Shown: positions 1 through 8,838 of the stretch, in pieces
Layout of the letters: the number at the start of each line of letters is the position of its first letter
How positions within the stretch are numbered: position 1 is the first letter of the stretch
Source: Bacteroidia bacterium
GTDB taxonomy: Bacteria; Bacteroidota; Bacteroidia; AKYH767-A; OLB10
Length of the DNA: 64,000 nt
Direction of reading: 5' to 3'
Assembly: GCA_016788065.1 (NCBI GenBank)
Contig: JAEUTI010000077.1
Location: forward strand, 1-64,000
Notes under the pieces: model-generated
The model's input: the letters and a program-made list of their open reading frames with translations, nothing else
Database searches by the model: none
Told to the model about the DNA's origin: nothing
Position numbers and translations under genes: made by a program

Positions 1-1454
1 GAATTTTTAAGGGTTTCAAACATGGTGTGAATGATATCGTCAGCAGATTCCCGGAAATCTTTAATATTATGACGAATATCTTTAACCGATTTGGCCGCAT
101 TCATGGTATATTGATTGATAGCTGCCAATTCATGGAGTTCACGTGTTTCGTTTCCGGTTAACTCCTGCTTTTGTAAGGCGAGTGAGAAATCAATAATTTC
201 ACCATTCAAATGCTTTACCATTTCATAATAATCAGAATAGGTTTTCTTATGGGCTGAAACAAGGAGCAATTTATTGGTTGGATCTGTTTCACTCACCGAA
301 TCGTCGTTTATTTCCAGGCCCCGTTTATTCAGTTCAATGGTATTGGCTAAAAGTCTGAAATTTTCCGATTTTAATGCCCTGATTGCACTGTCAGTTTCCT
401 GCAAAAGGGAATTATTGATGTAACGCGTTATTTCAGGATGATCACCTACGTATCGGTGTGATAACCATTTCGAAAATTGCTTTAAAAAGGGGTAAAATAT
501 CAGGATACTAAACAAATTGATAGCGGTTTGGAAAGCAACGAGACTAATCAATGGTTCATCCGGATTTACGATTTGGGCTATGAGTGCAATCAATGGATCT
601 AATGCAATCAAAACTATCATGGATGCAACAACATTAATTAAAAGGTTTCCCAATGCCATCTGCTTTTTAGCCGGTATCCCACCAATAGATCCGATTAATG
701 TTTTGATCGATGTCCCAGGTTCGGAACCTATAACTAAACAGGCTGCTGCTTCAAATCCTAAAGCACCCGAATTTAATGCCGCCAGTGCTATAACAACGGT
801 TGTAGCACTCGACTGGACAATGGCTGTGATTAAAAATCCGGCTAATACAAAAGCCAGATTTCCATAGGCATTTAATGCCGTAATATCGATTGCATTGACC
901 ATCTCGGTAAAACCGTTTTTGATAGTCGATAATCCGATAAATGAAAGAGCAATTCCAAATGCCAGCCGCGTCCAGTGCATGACCTTCTTATTGTTTGGAA
1001 AAAAGAGGATACCAATGGTTGCAATGGCAATAATAGGGTAGGAGACAGCCTGAATATCGAATTTGAACCCAACCAGCACAACTATCCAGGTGTAAACGGT
1101 GCTGCCTAAATTAGCACCTAATACCACCGCCATGGCATTGTTTAATGACAACACGCCGGCACCGACAAATGCCAGTAAAAGTAAATTAACAATCGAACTA
1201 CTTTGAAGTAGTGCTGTTACCAGAATTCCGGTTATTACCGCCTTGGCGGGATGTTGTGTCTGATTTTTTAAAAATAGTTTGAAGGAGCGACCTGCCAAAT
1301 GCTGAATGGCCTGTTCCATCAACATCAATCCGAATAAAAACATTCCAATCCCGGCAAGGGGAGGCCACCAATCAATTGTCTCCGTCGATTCCAATTCCTT
1401 CAATTTGTCATGCAAAATGCTCAATTTTTTCGAGTTTTTTGTCGAAATAATCAA
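1..1454 (-). CDS. Na/Pi cotransporter family protein (partial, C-terminus beyond window)
   Basis: Sodium-dependent phosphate carrier of the NptA/PNaS type, expected in the inner membrane. Reading the minus strand shows two inverted membrane repeats, each with the family's Gln-Ser-Ser motif: LLQSSSIVNLLLL in the first half and AIVQSSATTVVIALA in the second. GANLGST and GSEPGTS follow them. The C-terminal part is a charged helical region (EITRYINNSLLQETDSAI and onward) that looks like the PhoU-like domain fused to many bacterial members. The frame is still open at base 1, so the end is missing. The start is uncertain. An in-frame stop lies at 1506-1508, and the first ATG (1343) falls inside the first membrane segment after WWPPLAGIG. 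I placed the start at a TTG (1454); ATA, ATT or another TTG are also possible. Family call is firm, start is not. Confidence 0.85.
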   Translation of the reverse strand, partial: MIISTKNSKKLSILHDKLKELESTETIDWWPPLAGIGMFLFGLMLMEQAIQHLAGRSFKLFLKNQTQHPAKAVITGILVTALLQSSSIVNLLLLAFVGAGVLSLNNAMAVVLGANLGSTVYTWIVVLVGFKFDIQAVSYPIIAIATIGILFFPNNKKVMHWTRLAFGIALSFIGLSTIKNGFTEMVNAIDITALNAYGNLAFVLAGFLITAIVQSSATTVVIALAALNSGALGFEAAACLVIGSEPGTSIKTLIGSIGGIPAKKQMALGNLLINVVASMIVLIALDPLIALIAQIVNPDEPLISLVAFQTAINLFSILIFYPFLKQFSKWLSHRYVGDHPEITRYINNSLLQETDSAIRALKSENFRLLANTIELNKRGLEINDDSVSETDPTNKLLLVSAHKKTYSDYYEMVKHLNGEIIDFSLALQKQELTGNETRELHELAAINQYTMNAAKSVKDIRHNIKDFRESADDIIHTMFETLKN

Positions 1455-1763
1455 TTTGTCCCATTTGCGAACTATTATGTTAAATAGAAAAATGAAGAAA
1501 TGAACTTATTCGGAAGAAAACAGCAATTAGGAGAAGGGGAAATGCTTGAAATCTGACTCAGTCTGTAATGTATATGCTAGTTGACCACCTAAATTTGTTG
1601 TTCCACTGCTGCATTGTATTCGAGCAAAATTCAGCATTGCTCCGAAAAAAAGAATTCGACATTAAAGTGCTTGGGGATTCTTGAGATTGACACCTTTCTG
1701 AGAGCGAAAAGAATTAACTTAAACACAGAAAGAGGAAGTGTTTATTTTAAAAAAAATAAGGCA
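1455..1763. other. Intergenic region, no gene recognised
   Basis: About 310 bases between the transporter and the cspA terminator. Short open frames exist, but none has a convincing start signal or composition. Two loosely similar patches, TTGACCACCT near 1580 and TTGACACCTT near 1687, are the only repeats seen and are too short to interpret. Confidence 0.4.
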
Positions 1764-1797
1764 AAAAAAAACGCGCTGTTAAGGGCGCGTTTTTTTC
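1764..1797 (-). terminator. Bidirectional intrinsic terminator downstream of cspA
   Basis: Perfect stem ACGCGC (1771-1776) / GCGCGT (1785-1790) with an eight-base loop, flanked by an A-run on one side and a T-run on the other. It sits 15 bases after the cspA stop on the minus strand. Confidence 0.85.
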
Positions 1798-1811
1798 TTT
1801 TGAAGAAAGAA

Positions 1812-2009
1812 TTAGTCCTGTACAACTTTTACGTTTACAGCGTTTAAGCCTTTTCTTCCATTCTGTACTTCAAATGTTACCTTGTCATTTTCACGAATAT
1901 GGTCTACCAGACCAGATGAATGAACGAAGATGTCTTCACCTGAATTGTCTGGTTTAATGAATCCGAAACCTTTTGTGTCATTGAAGAATTTTACTGTTCC
2001 TGTTTGCAT
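1812..2009 (-). CDS. cspA: Cold-shock protein, CspA family
   Basis: Single-domain OB-fold nucleic-acid-binding protein of 65 residues, the usual length for the family. These proteins bind single-stranded RNA/DNA and melt RNA secondary structure. RNP1 is KGFGFI (residues 13-18) and RNP2 is DIFVH (26-30); the start MQTGTVKFFND is canonical. A phylum-type -7 box (TACTTTTG, 2045-2038) gives a short leader, and a strong terminator follows the stop. The neighbouring divergent gene is an RNA helicase, a common functional partner of Csp proteins. Which numbered Csp paralogue this is cannot be said. Confidence 0.95.
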   Translation of the reverse strand: MQTGTVKFFNDTKGFGFIKPDNSGEDIFVHSSGLVDHIRENDKVTFEVQNGRKGLNAVNVKVVQD

Positions 2010-2037
2010 GATATAATTTTGTTAAATATAATTTGGG

Positions 2038-2045
2038 CAAAAGTA
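2038..2045 (-). promoter_or_regulatory. -7 box of cspA
   Basis: TACTTTTG on the minus strand matches TAnnTTTG exactly, about 28 bases before the ATG. No clear TTTG lies 19 bases upstream. Confidence 0.55.
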
Positions 2046-2189
2046 GGTATAATAATTCTAATTTGATGGGAATCAACAAAATATTTACAAGTTGTTGATT
2101 TATAGCGTAAAAGATGCAGATTGGATCGGTTAACCCGAAAAATGAAGAAGGTAAAGGCAACTGTCTTGAGTTGTGTAAGGCTAATTCCC

Positions 2190-2197
2190 TACCTTCG
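2190..2197 (+). promoter_or_regulatory. -7 box of the RNA helicase gene
   Basis: TACCTTCG is one mismatch from TAnnTTTG. It overlaps a GTG at 2197 that would otherwise be the longest start, which argues for the TTG at 2224. Confidence 0.5.
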
Positions 2198-2223
2198 TGC
2201 TTCATTATTTTAAACACAACTAC

Positions 2224-3438
2224 TTGACTTTCGACGATTTCAAATTTGAACAATCCCTGCTTGATGGCATCCATTCCATGGGATATGATAAGCCAACTCC
2301 TATTCAGGAACAGGCTATCCCCATTATCATGGAAGGCAAAGACCTTATTGCCTGTGCACAAACAGGGACAGGAAAAACAGCTGCTTATGTTTTACCTGTG
2401 ATTCAGAAAATCATGCAAAGTGAAATCCGCAAGTGTAACACTTTGGTTCTTGCACCCACACGCGAACTTGCTCAGCAAATTGATCAGCAGGTTGAAGCTT
2501 TTGGATATTTTACCGGTGTTAGCTCCATGCCCGTTTATGGTGGTGGTGATGGTGTAACCTGGGAACAACAGAAACGTGCCATCCGAGAGGGTATTGACAT
2601 CGTTATTGCTACTCCCGGAAGATTGATTTCACACATGGCATCCGGTGAATTAAAAATGGAGCATCTGCAACATCTTATTCTCGATGAAGCCGATCGCATG
2701 CTCGATATGGGTTTTCATGACGATATTATGCGAATCATTAGCTTCCTGCCAAAGAAAAGGCAAACGCTGTTGTTTTCGGCTACGATGCCTCCTAAAATCA
2801 GAACGCTGGCAACGAAAATTTTAGAAGCTCCCGATCAAATTAATATCGCTATTTCCAAGCCCGCTGAAGGAATTATTCAGCAGGTGTACATGGTTAATGA
2901 TGCACAAAAGTCTGATTTAATACAGATTATTTTGGGTGCAGGCGACTACAAAAGCATTATCATTTTTGCCTCTACCAAGGAAAATGTTAAGAAACTCGAT
3001 TCTTTGCTCCGTAGAAAAGGTCTCGAATGCAAAGCATTCAGCTCTGATCTCGAACAACAGGAACGTGAAGAAATTCTCAGAGCCTTTAAAAACCGCAACC
3101 TGAAAGTGCTAATAGGAACAGATGTGTTATCGAGAGGTATTGATGTGGAAGGAATCGATTTGGTTGTAAATTACGACGTGCCTCCCGATCCCGAAGATTA
3201 TGTCCACCGGATTGGAAGAACTGCAAGAGCTGAACGAACAGGTACTGCCATCACTTTTGTCACTGGTGCCGAAGCTTATAAATTCAAGCGAATTGAAGAG
3301 TTAATTGGCAAGTCTGTTGAAAGAGTTCCCAATCCGGAAGGAATTGCAACGGCAACTATTCCGGCACCAGGCACAACAGCACCCGGAAAAGGAAAATTCC
3401 GGAAACCGGGCTTTAGAAGAAAACCTTCCGGAAAATAG
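2224..3438 (+). CDS. rhlE: DEAD-box ATP-dependent RNA helicase, RhlE-type
   Basis: Unwinds RNA duplexes using ATP, with likely roles in ribosome assembly and RNA decay. All core motifs are visible in order: Q-motif region GYDKPTPIQEQAIP, motif I AQTGTGKT, Ia PTRELAQQ, Ib TPGR, II DEADRMLDMGF, III SATMP, then the second RecA domain with RGIDVEGIDLVVNYDVP and HRIGRTARAERTG. A basic Gly/Pro-rich tail (residues about 370-404) replaces a long C-terminal domain, as in RhlE. I chose the TTG at 2224, giving MTFDDFKF, the usual family opening. The longer form from GTG 2197 adds nine atypical residues and overlaps the putative promoter. It converges on the next gene with only two bases between stops. 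Confidence 0.92.
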   Translation: MTFDDFKFEQSLLDGIHSMGYDKPTPIQEQAIPIIMEGKDLIACAQTGTGKTAAYVLPVIQKIMQSEIRKCNTLVLAPTRELAQQIDQQVEAFGYFTGVSSMPVYGGGDGVTWEQQKRAIREGIDIVIATPGRLISHMASGELKMEHLQHLILDEADRMLDMGFHDDIMRIISFLPKKRQTLLFSATMPPKIRTLATKILEAPDQINIAISKPAEGIIQQVYMVNDAQKSDLIQIILGAGDYKSIIIFASTKENVKKLDSLLRRKGLECKAFSSDLEQQEREEILRAFKNRNLKVLIGTDVLSRGIDVEGIDLVVNYDVPPDPEDYVHRIGRTARAERTGTAITFVTGAEAYKFKRIEELIGKSVERVPNPEGIATATIPAPGTTAPGKGKFRKPGFRRKPSGK

Positions 3439-3440
3439 TT

Positions 3441-5210
3441 TTACTTAACTCCGAATTTGGTCTCTAGACTCTGATTTTTACCTATAAGCCTGACCACATA
3501 AATTCCCCTGGTAGTTAAAAATGATTTTGGAATTTTTACGGAATCAGACTTCCCGTCATACACTGTTTCCCAAATCTTTTTTCCGGCGATATCATAAACA
3601 GCTAAGAACCCTGTTTGACCGGCCAGTTCAGAGGTTATTTTAACGATCCAGTTGCCTGAATCACGCTCTTCGTAGACAATCAATCCACCGGTATTTGAAA
3701 ATAAATCTGAAGGCAATCCGGTATTTACAACTTCAGTTATTTGAAGTGTGGTATCGACAGGTAAATTATTTAAATATAAATTATTTCCCGAAGGCCATTC
3801 AATATGCAGGTTTTGAATCGTTGTGGCATCGCCTAAACCGAAGTGTGCTACCAGACTGTTTTGACCGCAATAACCAGTTTGTGAGGAGATTTCCCGCATT
3901 TGTGTGATTGTTTGTCCACCGATAAGTGCTGTGATGTAAATTCGTGTTCCAATCGCCGACCGATTAGTGGTTGTGCCGGTTGCATGTATCTTTAGCCAGT
4001 GATTTGTATTGCCATTATTCAAAAATAATTTGTTGTTTGGAGCAGGCGAACTGCTGCTGTTCTTGCATGTACTTATAACCAGATCCTGAAATCCGTTATT
4101 ATCGAGATCTCCCCAAGCCATACCAAACGAGCAAGGTGTGGTGAAATCAGCTAAAGCCGACAGATTTCGGCTAAAGTTTCCGGTGCCATCATTATCATAC
4201 AGGAAATTCTCAATGGTACCATTGCAGTAACCGTTGGTGACAAACAAATCCACATCGCCATCATTATCATAATCGGCAAATCCCGATCCATAGGAACATC
4301 CTCCATCAGTTACCAAATCGCCGGTTGTTACAGCAGTGAAAGAGCCGTTGCCATTGTTGATGAATAACTGATTGTTTTGTGCTGCAAAGTATTGCGAATT
4401 GGCAATGAATAAATCAAAATCTCCATCATTATCAATGTCACCCCAGCTGGCACTCATCGAACTTTTATTGTCATTTACCGGAGGCACGCCATTCATTTTT
4501 GAAAAATTACCGGTTCCATCATTCAAATAAAAATCGTTGGTCTGGTTTCCTTCATTCGCAACAAATAAGTCCTGGTCGCCATCATTATCAAAATCAATCC
4601 AGGTGGTCCCGCGTGAATTTTTAACATCTGTAACCGGCTGTCCGGTAGTAATAGCTGTGAAATTTCCGGTTCCGTCATTCTGGTAGAGCATATTTTTTTT
4701 GTTTCCATCGCTGTTGGTAATGTATAAATCAATAGAACCATCATTATTATAATCTCCCCACGCAGCTGTCTCCGAATAGGTACCAATTGTGCCGGTCACA
4801 TTCTGAGGTTCGTGATTAAAAGTGCCGTTTCCATTATTTCTGTAGAAATAATTTAGCTGCCCGTACCACGTAACTGCAAAGGCATCGGCATCCCCGTCAT
4901 TATCGACATCGCCGAAAGTTGCACCATCAAAAGGTGCAGCATTACTGACAATAGGGTCGCCAACTACTTCAGTAAAAGTTCCGTTTCCATTATTGGTATA
5001 TAGCATATTTACTGTTCCCGGTTGTTGGCCATTGGTGATGAAAATGTCATCCCAACCATCACCGTTAAGGTCAATAATATTTACACTGCGACTATCAGAT
5101 GGTTGGTTAGTGGGAGGCGTGCCGGTGATTTCGGTGAATTGCTGACCAGTTGCACTTAAAGAAACGAATAGTATTCCTGCCAACATTGGGTATTTTAAAA
5201 CATTTTTCAT
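3441..5210 (-). CDS. Secreted FG-GAP/VCBS repeat protein with ASPIC/UnbV domain and T9SS type A sorting domain
   Basis: Predicted outer-surface or secreted protein of 589 residues. A signal peptide (MKNVLKYPMLAGILFVSLSATGQ) is followed by about seven FG-GAP-like blades, each with a calcium-binding-type DxDxDG run such as DLNGDGWDD, DVDNDGDAD and DYNNDGS. Residues about 405-485 match an ASPIC/UnbV domain (SAIGTRIYI...GLGDA...IEWPSG). The last 80 residues, ending FLTTRGIYVVRLIGKNQSLETKFGVK, form a type A sorting domain, implying export by the type IX system and cleavage of the tail. Such propellers usually bind ligands; the substrate is unknown. A perfect -7 box lies upstream at 5252-5245. Confidence 0.9.
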   Translation of the reverse strand: MKNVLKYPMLAGILFVSLSATGQQFTEITGTPPTNQPSDSRSVNIIDLNGDGWDDIFITNGQQPGTVNMLYTNNGNGTFTEVVGDPIVSNAAPFDGATFGDVDNDGDADAFAVTWYGQLNYFYRNNGNGTFNHEPQNVTGTIGTYSETAAWGDYNNDGSIDLYITNSDGNKKNMLYQNDGTGNFTAITTGQPVTDVKNSRGTTWIDFDNDGDQDLFVANEGNQTNDFYLNDGTGNFSKMNGVPPVNDNKSSMSASWGDIDNDGDFDLFIANSQYFAAQNNQLFINNGNGSFTAVTTGDLVTDGGCSYGSGFADYDNDGDVDLFVTNGYCNGTIENFLYDNDGTGNFSRNLSALADFTTPCSFGMAWGDLDNNGFQDLVISTCKNSSSSPAPNNKLFLNNGNTNHWLKIHATGTTTNRSAIGTRIYITALIGGQTITQMREISSQTGYCGQNSLVAHFGLGDATTIQNLHIEWPSGNNLYLNNLPVDTTLQITEVVNTGLPSDLFSNTGGLIVYEERDSGNWIVKITSELAGQTGFLAVYDIAGKKIWETVYDGKSDSVKIPKSFLTTRGIYVVRLIGKNQSLETKFGVK

Positions 5211-5244
5211 GGTGTTATTTGATTTATGTTTTGGTTATTGATTC

Positions 5245-5252
5245 CAAAAATA
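5245..5252 (-). promoter_or_regulatory. -7 box of the FG-GAP protein gene
   Basis: TATTTTTG on the minus strand, an exact TAnnTTTG match about 35 bases before the ATG at 5210. Confidence 0.45.
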
Positions 5253-5370
5253 TTTAAATGAAAAATAGATTTTCAGAGAATGAGAGGAACACCTTTCAGT
5301 GACATACACACAACACTTTTGAGGCGTTAAATGAACTGCGGGGCGCTTGAATGCAGTTGGTAGGCTGCAA

Positions 5371-5402
5371 ACAGCTGTTGGTCGCTTTTTGGTTGCAGCT
5401 GT
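5371..5402. repeat. Inverted repeat at the LytS promoter
   Basis: ACAGCTG (5371-5377) and CAGCTGT (5396-5402) form a perfect 7-base inverted repeat around 18 bases. The right arm starts immediately after the -33-like GTTG. It could be an operator; too short to be sure. Confidence 0.4.
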
Positions 5403-5422
5403 AAGTAAAATGGCGAAATTTG
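5392..5422 (+). promoter_or_regulatory. Promoter of the first histidine kinase/response regulator pair
   Basis: GTTG (5392-5395), exactly 19 bases, then GAAATTTG (5415-5422): one mismatch to TTTG and one to TAnnTTTG. The box ends four bases before ATG 5427 and ten before ATG 5433, favouring the second ATG or a leaderless message. Confidence 0.45.
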
Positions 5423-5426
5423 CTTT

Positions 5427-6509
5427 ATGTGGATGAAGAAAATCAGCAGACATCTTCTTTTCTGGATTTCCTATACGGTAATCTTGCTTTACAATGAATT
5501 ATTCCTGAGCGCTTCTTTTTCAAAAGATCCCGGGATGGGATTGTTCTTACAGGTATTAGTGGCCCATTTGATCCTTTTGTTGGTGAAAATCCCCTTAGTA
5601 TACTTTATAGCCGGAAGTATTTTACCGGATTGGTTCCAAAACCGGAATAACCGGTTGCTTTTAATTTTCAAAACGATAATCGCATTTATCTGTGCCGTTG
5701 TATTGTACCGGGTGCTGATACACCAGGTTATCTGGCCCTTTATTTACGGGGAAAATCAGGGAGAAATGCCTGTTTTACAATTCATAGCACGCATCTTGTA
5801 TTCGGTAATGGATTTGTTGCTGGTTGTGGCAGTGGCATCAGCTATACAGCTATTGATTCATCGGAGGCATCAGGACAGGAAGGAAAAGGAACTGATAAGA
5901 GAACGGTTGCAGGCAGAATTAATGCAACTGAAAGCTCAGGTGAATCCTCATTTTCTTTTCAATTCTCTCAACACCATTTATGCGCTCATCAAAAGTAATC
6001 CGGCTATAGCCGGAAATGCTGTTATTATGCTTTCATCCATCATGCGTTATTTGCTTCATGGCACCAAGTCGGGTAGGGTATTGTTATCGGAAGAGCTTGA
6101 AATGCTTAAAAATTTTTCTGACCTTCAGCAATTGCGGTTTGGCAACCGGATAACAATTGAATTTGACACTTTTGGAACACATGATCAGGCAATGATTGCT
6201 CCCGTGATTTTACTTTCGTTAGTTGAGAATGCCTTCAAACATGGAACACATGCCGATCCTGAAAGTCCCATAGTCATTCGCTTTAAACTGTTATTGGAGA
6301 ATGAGGTGCTTACTTTTGCAACTGAAAATCCACTGTCAATCCTTAAAGTCGAAGTTGATTCCGGAATTGGATTGAAAAATCTGCACCGGCAATTATCGTT
6401 GTTATACCCGGATTATGATTTAAATGTATCTGAGAACGGAAATATTTTCCGGGTTGAACTCAAAATTCCACTAAATTCGTACGCAGGAAATGAATTGTTT
6501 GGTAGTTGA
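5427..6509 (+). CDS. Sensor histidine kinase, LytS/YehU type
   Basis: Membrane sensor of a two-component system. The N-terminal 150 residues hold about four membrane segments with no recognisable extracellular sensor domain. Next comes a His-kinase domain of the LytS class with the phospho-acceptor motif NPHFLFNSLN (residues about 173-182), then an HATPase with LVENAFKHG (N box) and GIGLKNL (G box). The gene overlaps the response regulator by 20 bases, so the two are translationally coupled and almost certainly partners. Start: ATG 5427 (MWMKK) or ATG 5433 (MKK); promoter spacing suggests the latter. The signal sensed cannot be inferred. Confidence 0.9.
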   Translation: MWMKKISRHLLFWISYTVILLYNELFLSASFSKDPGMGLFLQVLVAHLILLLVKIPLVYFIAGSILPDWFQNRNNRLLLIFKTIIAFICAVVLYRVLIHQVIWPFIYGENQGEMPVLQFIARILYSVMDLLLVVAVASAIQLLIHRRHQDRKEKELIRERLQAELMQLKAQVNPHFLFNSLNTIYALIKSNPAIAGNAVIMLSSIMRYLLHGTKSGRVLLSEELEMLKNFSDLQQLRFGNRITIEFDTFGTHDQAMIAPVILLSLVENAFKHGTHADPESPIVIRFKLLLENEVLTFATENPLSILKVEVDSGIGLKNLHRQLSLLYPDYDLNVSENGNIFRVELKIPLNSYAGNELFGS

Positions 6510-7209
6510 AGATGAACCACTGGCTGCCGGTATAATCATCGATTATATCAGTCAGATTCCGGGATTAGTTCCGGTGGGAAAAGCAGTTTCTGCCATGGAG
6601 GCTTCTGCCATTCTCAGCACTTCTAATATTGACCTCATTTTCCTCGATATTAACCTCCCGGTAATTAGCGGCATCGATTTTGCCAAAACCCTCGACTCCC
6701 GTTACCAGATCATTTTTACAACTGCTTATCACGAATTTGCAATAGAGTCGTATGCTTTAAATGCTGTCGATTACCTGCTAAAACCCATTTCATTCCCTCG
6801 TTTTTTACAGGCGGTTAACAGAGCTTTTGAAAGAAAAGCCGTTGCTCCCAAAGTCGAACCGGTACAGGTCAGAGAAATTGCTGCTGAAAGGAAAAGTTTT
6901 TTCTTTAATACCGATAAAAAACAGATTCGCGTCTTTGCAGATGAAATTTTATATGTGGAAAGTTTGAAGGATTACGTAAAAATAGTCACCCGGAATGGTC
7001 ATGTGGTAACCCGCTATCAATTGGGGGATATGATCCTGTTGCTTAAAGATTCCGGTTTCATTCGTATTCACAAATCGTTTATTGTGAATGCGGCGTTCGT
7101 AACTGCGTACAATGCCCGGGATATAGAAATTGGGAAGATTTCACTACCCATTGGCAGAACGTTCAAGGAGTTTGTCGAGAAGCATTTAGGCGGCTCTGAT
7201 TTGCAATAA
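6490..7209 (+). CDS. LytTR-family response regulator
   Basis: DNA-binding partner of the preceding kinase. A receiver domain (residues 1-120) carries the acidic pocket VVEDE, phospho-acceptor Asp53 in LIFLDINLP, and the conserved Lys in LLKPI. A LytTR DNA-binding domain (about 140-235) shows the typical ILYVESLKDYVKI and FIRIHKSFIVN. LytTR proteins bind short direct repeats, often near promoters of envelope or competence genes. Its targets are not evident here; the sulfotransferase gene that follows is on the opposite strand. Confidence 0.92.
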   Translation: MNCLVVEDEPLAAGIIIDYISQIPGLVPVGKAVSAMEASAILSTSNIDLIFLDINLPVISGIDFAKTLDSRYQIIFTTAYHEFAIESYALNAVDYLLKPISFPRFLQAVNRAFERKAVAPKVEPVQVREIAAERKSFFFNTDKKQIRVFADEILYVESLKDYVKIVTRNGHVVTRYQLGDMILLLKDSGFIRIHKSFIVNAAFVTAYNARDIEIGKISLPIGRTFKEFVEKHLGGSDLQ

Positions 7210-7218
7210 TATTTCTGA

Positions 7219-7971
7219 TCAGATTTTATACCCGCACTTGCTCATAACCGGTCCGCAAATTTTTTCGAATTGCTGTTTTTGCAAATCGCTCCATTGGGAA
7301 TAGGGTGGTAACAAATCCTCTACAAATTTTTTATTTTTTAACTTTGCATAGATCCACCGATACCATTTTGGCTGTGTTTTGTTTACTTTAACATTTCTTG
7401 CTTTTTCCCATTCAGCCTCACTTAAAGAAATGTTTAATGGCTTTAAAATTTTTTCACTGAAATAAGTATAATCTGATTTTACTTTTTCAAACAGAATCAA
7501 TTCTGTATTGCAATTGAGCAATTGCTCTGTTGTGGATGCCCAATTCCAGCAAATTTGGGTGAATTTATCTCCATCCAGCCATTGTTCTACTTCTGTTGTA
7601 TTCTTGGGTATCAAATGGATTTCTCTATCATTTCTTCTGGTATACAAACTCCTCACCACTTCACGTGGATCCCGAACAAAATGAAACACCTTTTTTGGTT
7701 CGAAAATAGTTGACACTTCCGGAACGGAATTTTGCAGGTATCCGTTAACATCAATAAAAAGTCCGTTACTAAACTTTTTCTCTATTTCCTGCTTTTTTCT
7801 TTGCAGATATGGAGTAGCATATACACTACCCGGTAAATACCAACTCAGTAACCAGTATTCACGGTTTCCGATATGTTCGTGAACAGCATGAACATTCGGT
7901 ATACTTCCCAGCACAGATGTCAAAAACTTTGTTCCGGAGCGACCCATTCCGGTGATAAAGGCATATTCCAT
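7219..7971 (-). CDS. Sulfotransferase family protein
   Basis: Predicted PAPS-dependent sulfotransferase of 250 residues that would move sulfate from PAPS to a carbohydrate or lipid. The 5'-phosphosulfate loop is FITGMGRSGTKFLTSVL (residues 5-21). The 3'-phosphate-binding segment is HFVRDPREVVRSLYTRRND. There is no signal peptide or membrane segment, so it is probably cytoplasmic. It stands alone between two convergent two-component systems, with a -7 box upstream at 7996-7989. Bacterial homologues often decorate surface glycans or lipids; the acceptor here is unknown. Confidence 0.85.
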   Translation of the reverse strand: MEYAFITGMGRSGTKFLTSVLGSIPNVHAVHEHIGNREYWLLSWYLPGSVYATPYLQRKKQEIEKKFSNGLFIDVNGYLQNSVPEVSTIFEPKKVFHFVRDPREVVRSLYTRRNDREIHLIPKNTTEVEQWLDGDKFTQICWNWASTTEQLLNCNTELILFEKVKSDYTYFSEKILKPLNISLSEAEWEKARNVKVNKTQPKWYRWIYAKLKNKKFVEDLLPPYSQWSDLQKQQFEKICGPVMSKCGYKI

Positions 7972-7988
7972 AAATTACTATTGAATGG

Positions 7989-7996
7989 CAAAGATA
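7989..7996 (-). promoter_or_regulatory. -7 box of the sulfotransferase gene
   Basis: TATCTTTG on the minus strand (exact TAnnTTTG), 18 bases before the ATG. A second identical box lies at 8031-8024, so there may be two tandem starts. Confidence 0.5.
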
Positions 7997-8103
7997 TTGA
8001 ACTTTTTACAACATTTTCCGCAGCAAAGATACTTTAAGTGTCAATAAATCAATGACTTACGTGGCTGATTTAGCTCTTTTTAAAAAATCAAACAGCTCAT
8101 GCT

Positions 8104-8838
8104 CTAAATCCCCAGGGTAGATTTAATCTTCAGGTACCCGGTTTTGCTCAACGGAATTTGAGTGTTGTCGGTGAGTTTGGCAATGAAGGATTCTTTGCCT
8201 AATGCTTCAATTCTTGTTATCTGGTCGAGTTGCACGATATACGATCGGTGCACTCTTAAGAAGTTATGTTGTTGAAGCATTTCTTCCGTTTTTTGCATGG
8301 TCTGCTTTTTCAGGAAACAATCGTTCAAAATGTGAATTTTTATATAGTCATCATAAGCTTCAACATATCTGATTTCTTCAAAAGGAATAATCCGGATGTT
8401 GTTTCCACTCTTTACTACAATTCGTTTATGAGTTTCAGATGTTTTTAAATCGGGAAGTACAGCAATGTCTGGTTCAGATGGCTTAGCATTTTTATCAGCC
8501 CACTTCGATAGTGCCTTTGCAAATCGCTCTTCACTGATTGGTTTTAGAAGATAGTCGATTGCATTGGCTTCAAAAGCTTTGATCGCAAACTCATCGAATG
8601 CCGTTGTAAAAATAACTGCCGGTGGATTTTCAAGCAGTTCAAGCAATTCAAGGCCTGTTATTTTAGGCATCTGGATATCCAGAAACAAAAGGTCGGGTTG
8701 ATGTTGTTGAATGGCTTTGAGTGCTTCAAAACCATTTTGACAGGTAGCCACAATATCGAATTCCGGGAAGGATTTCAGATATCCCTGAAGCACAGAAATA
8801 GCCAGTGGTTCATCGTCCACAAGTATCACTTTAATCAT
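8104..8838 (-). CDS. LytTR-family response regulator (second system)
   Basis: Receiver plus LytTR DNA-binding protein of 244 residues. The receiver has LVDDE, phospho-acceptor Asp54 in LLFLDIQMP, the switch Thr in VIFTTAFDEFAIKAF and Lys in LLKPI. The LytTR domain follows a linker near residue 130 and contains IRYVEAYDDYIKI and FLRVHRSYIVQ. It is the downstream partner of the kinase at 8835-9863, with start and stop overlapping by four bases. It resembles the regulator at 6490-7209 but is clearly diverged from it. Confidence 0.93.
   Translation of the reverse strand: MIKVILVDDEPLAISVLQGYLKSFPEFDIVATCQNGFEALKAIQQHQPDLLFLDIQMPKITGLELLELLENPPAVIFTTAFDEFAIKAFEANAIDYLLKPISEERFAKALSKWADKNAKPSEPDIAVLPDLKTSETHKRIVVKSGNNIRIIPFEEIRYVEAYDDYIKIHILNDCFLKKQTMQKTEEMLQQHNFLRVHRSYIVQLDQITRIEALGKESFIAKLTDNTQIPLSKTGYLKIKSTLGI

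Noticed and set aside
1570-1700. Two TTGACCACC-like words that resemble terminal repeats of IS21-type elements
   Set aside because: Only two imperfect short matches, no transposase or matching opposite end; chance is likelier.
1614-1847. 77-residue plus-strand frame running into cspA antisense
   Set aside because: It crosses the cspA terminator, is full of Lys from the A-run, and overlaps a certain gene on the other strand.
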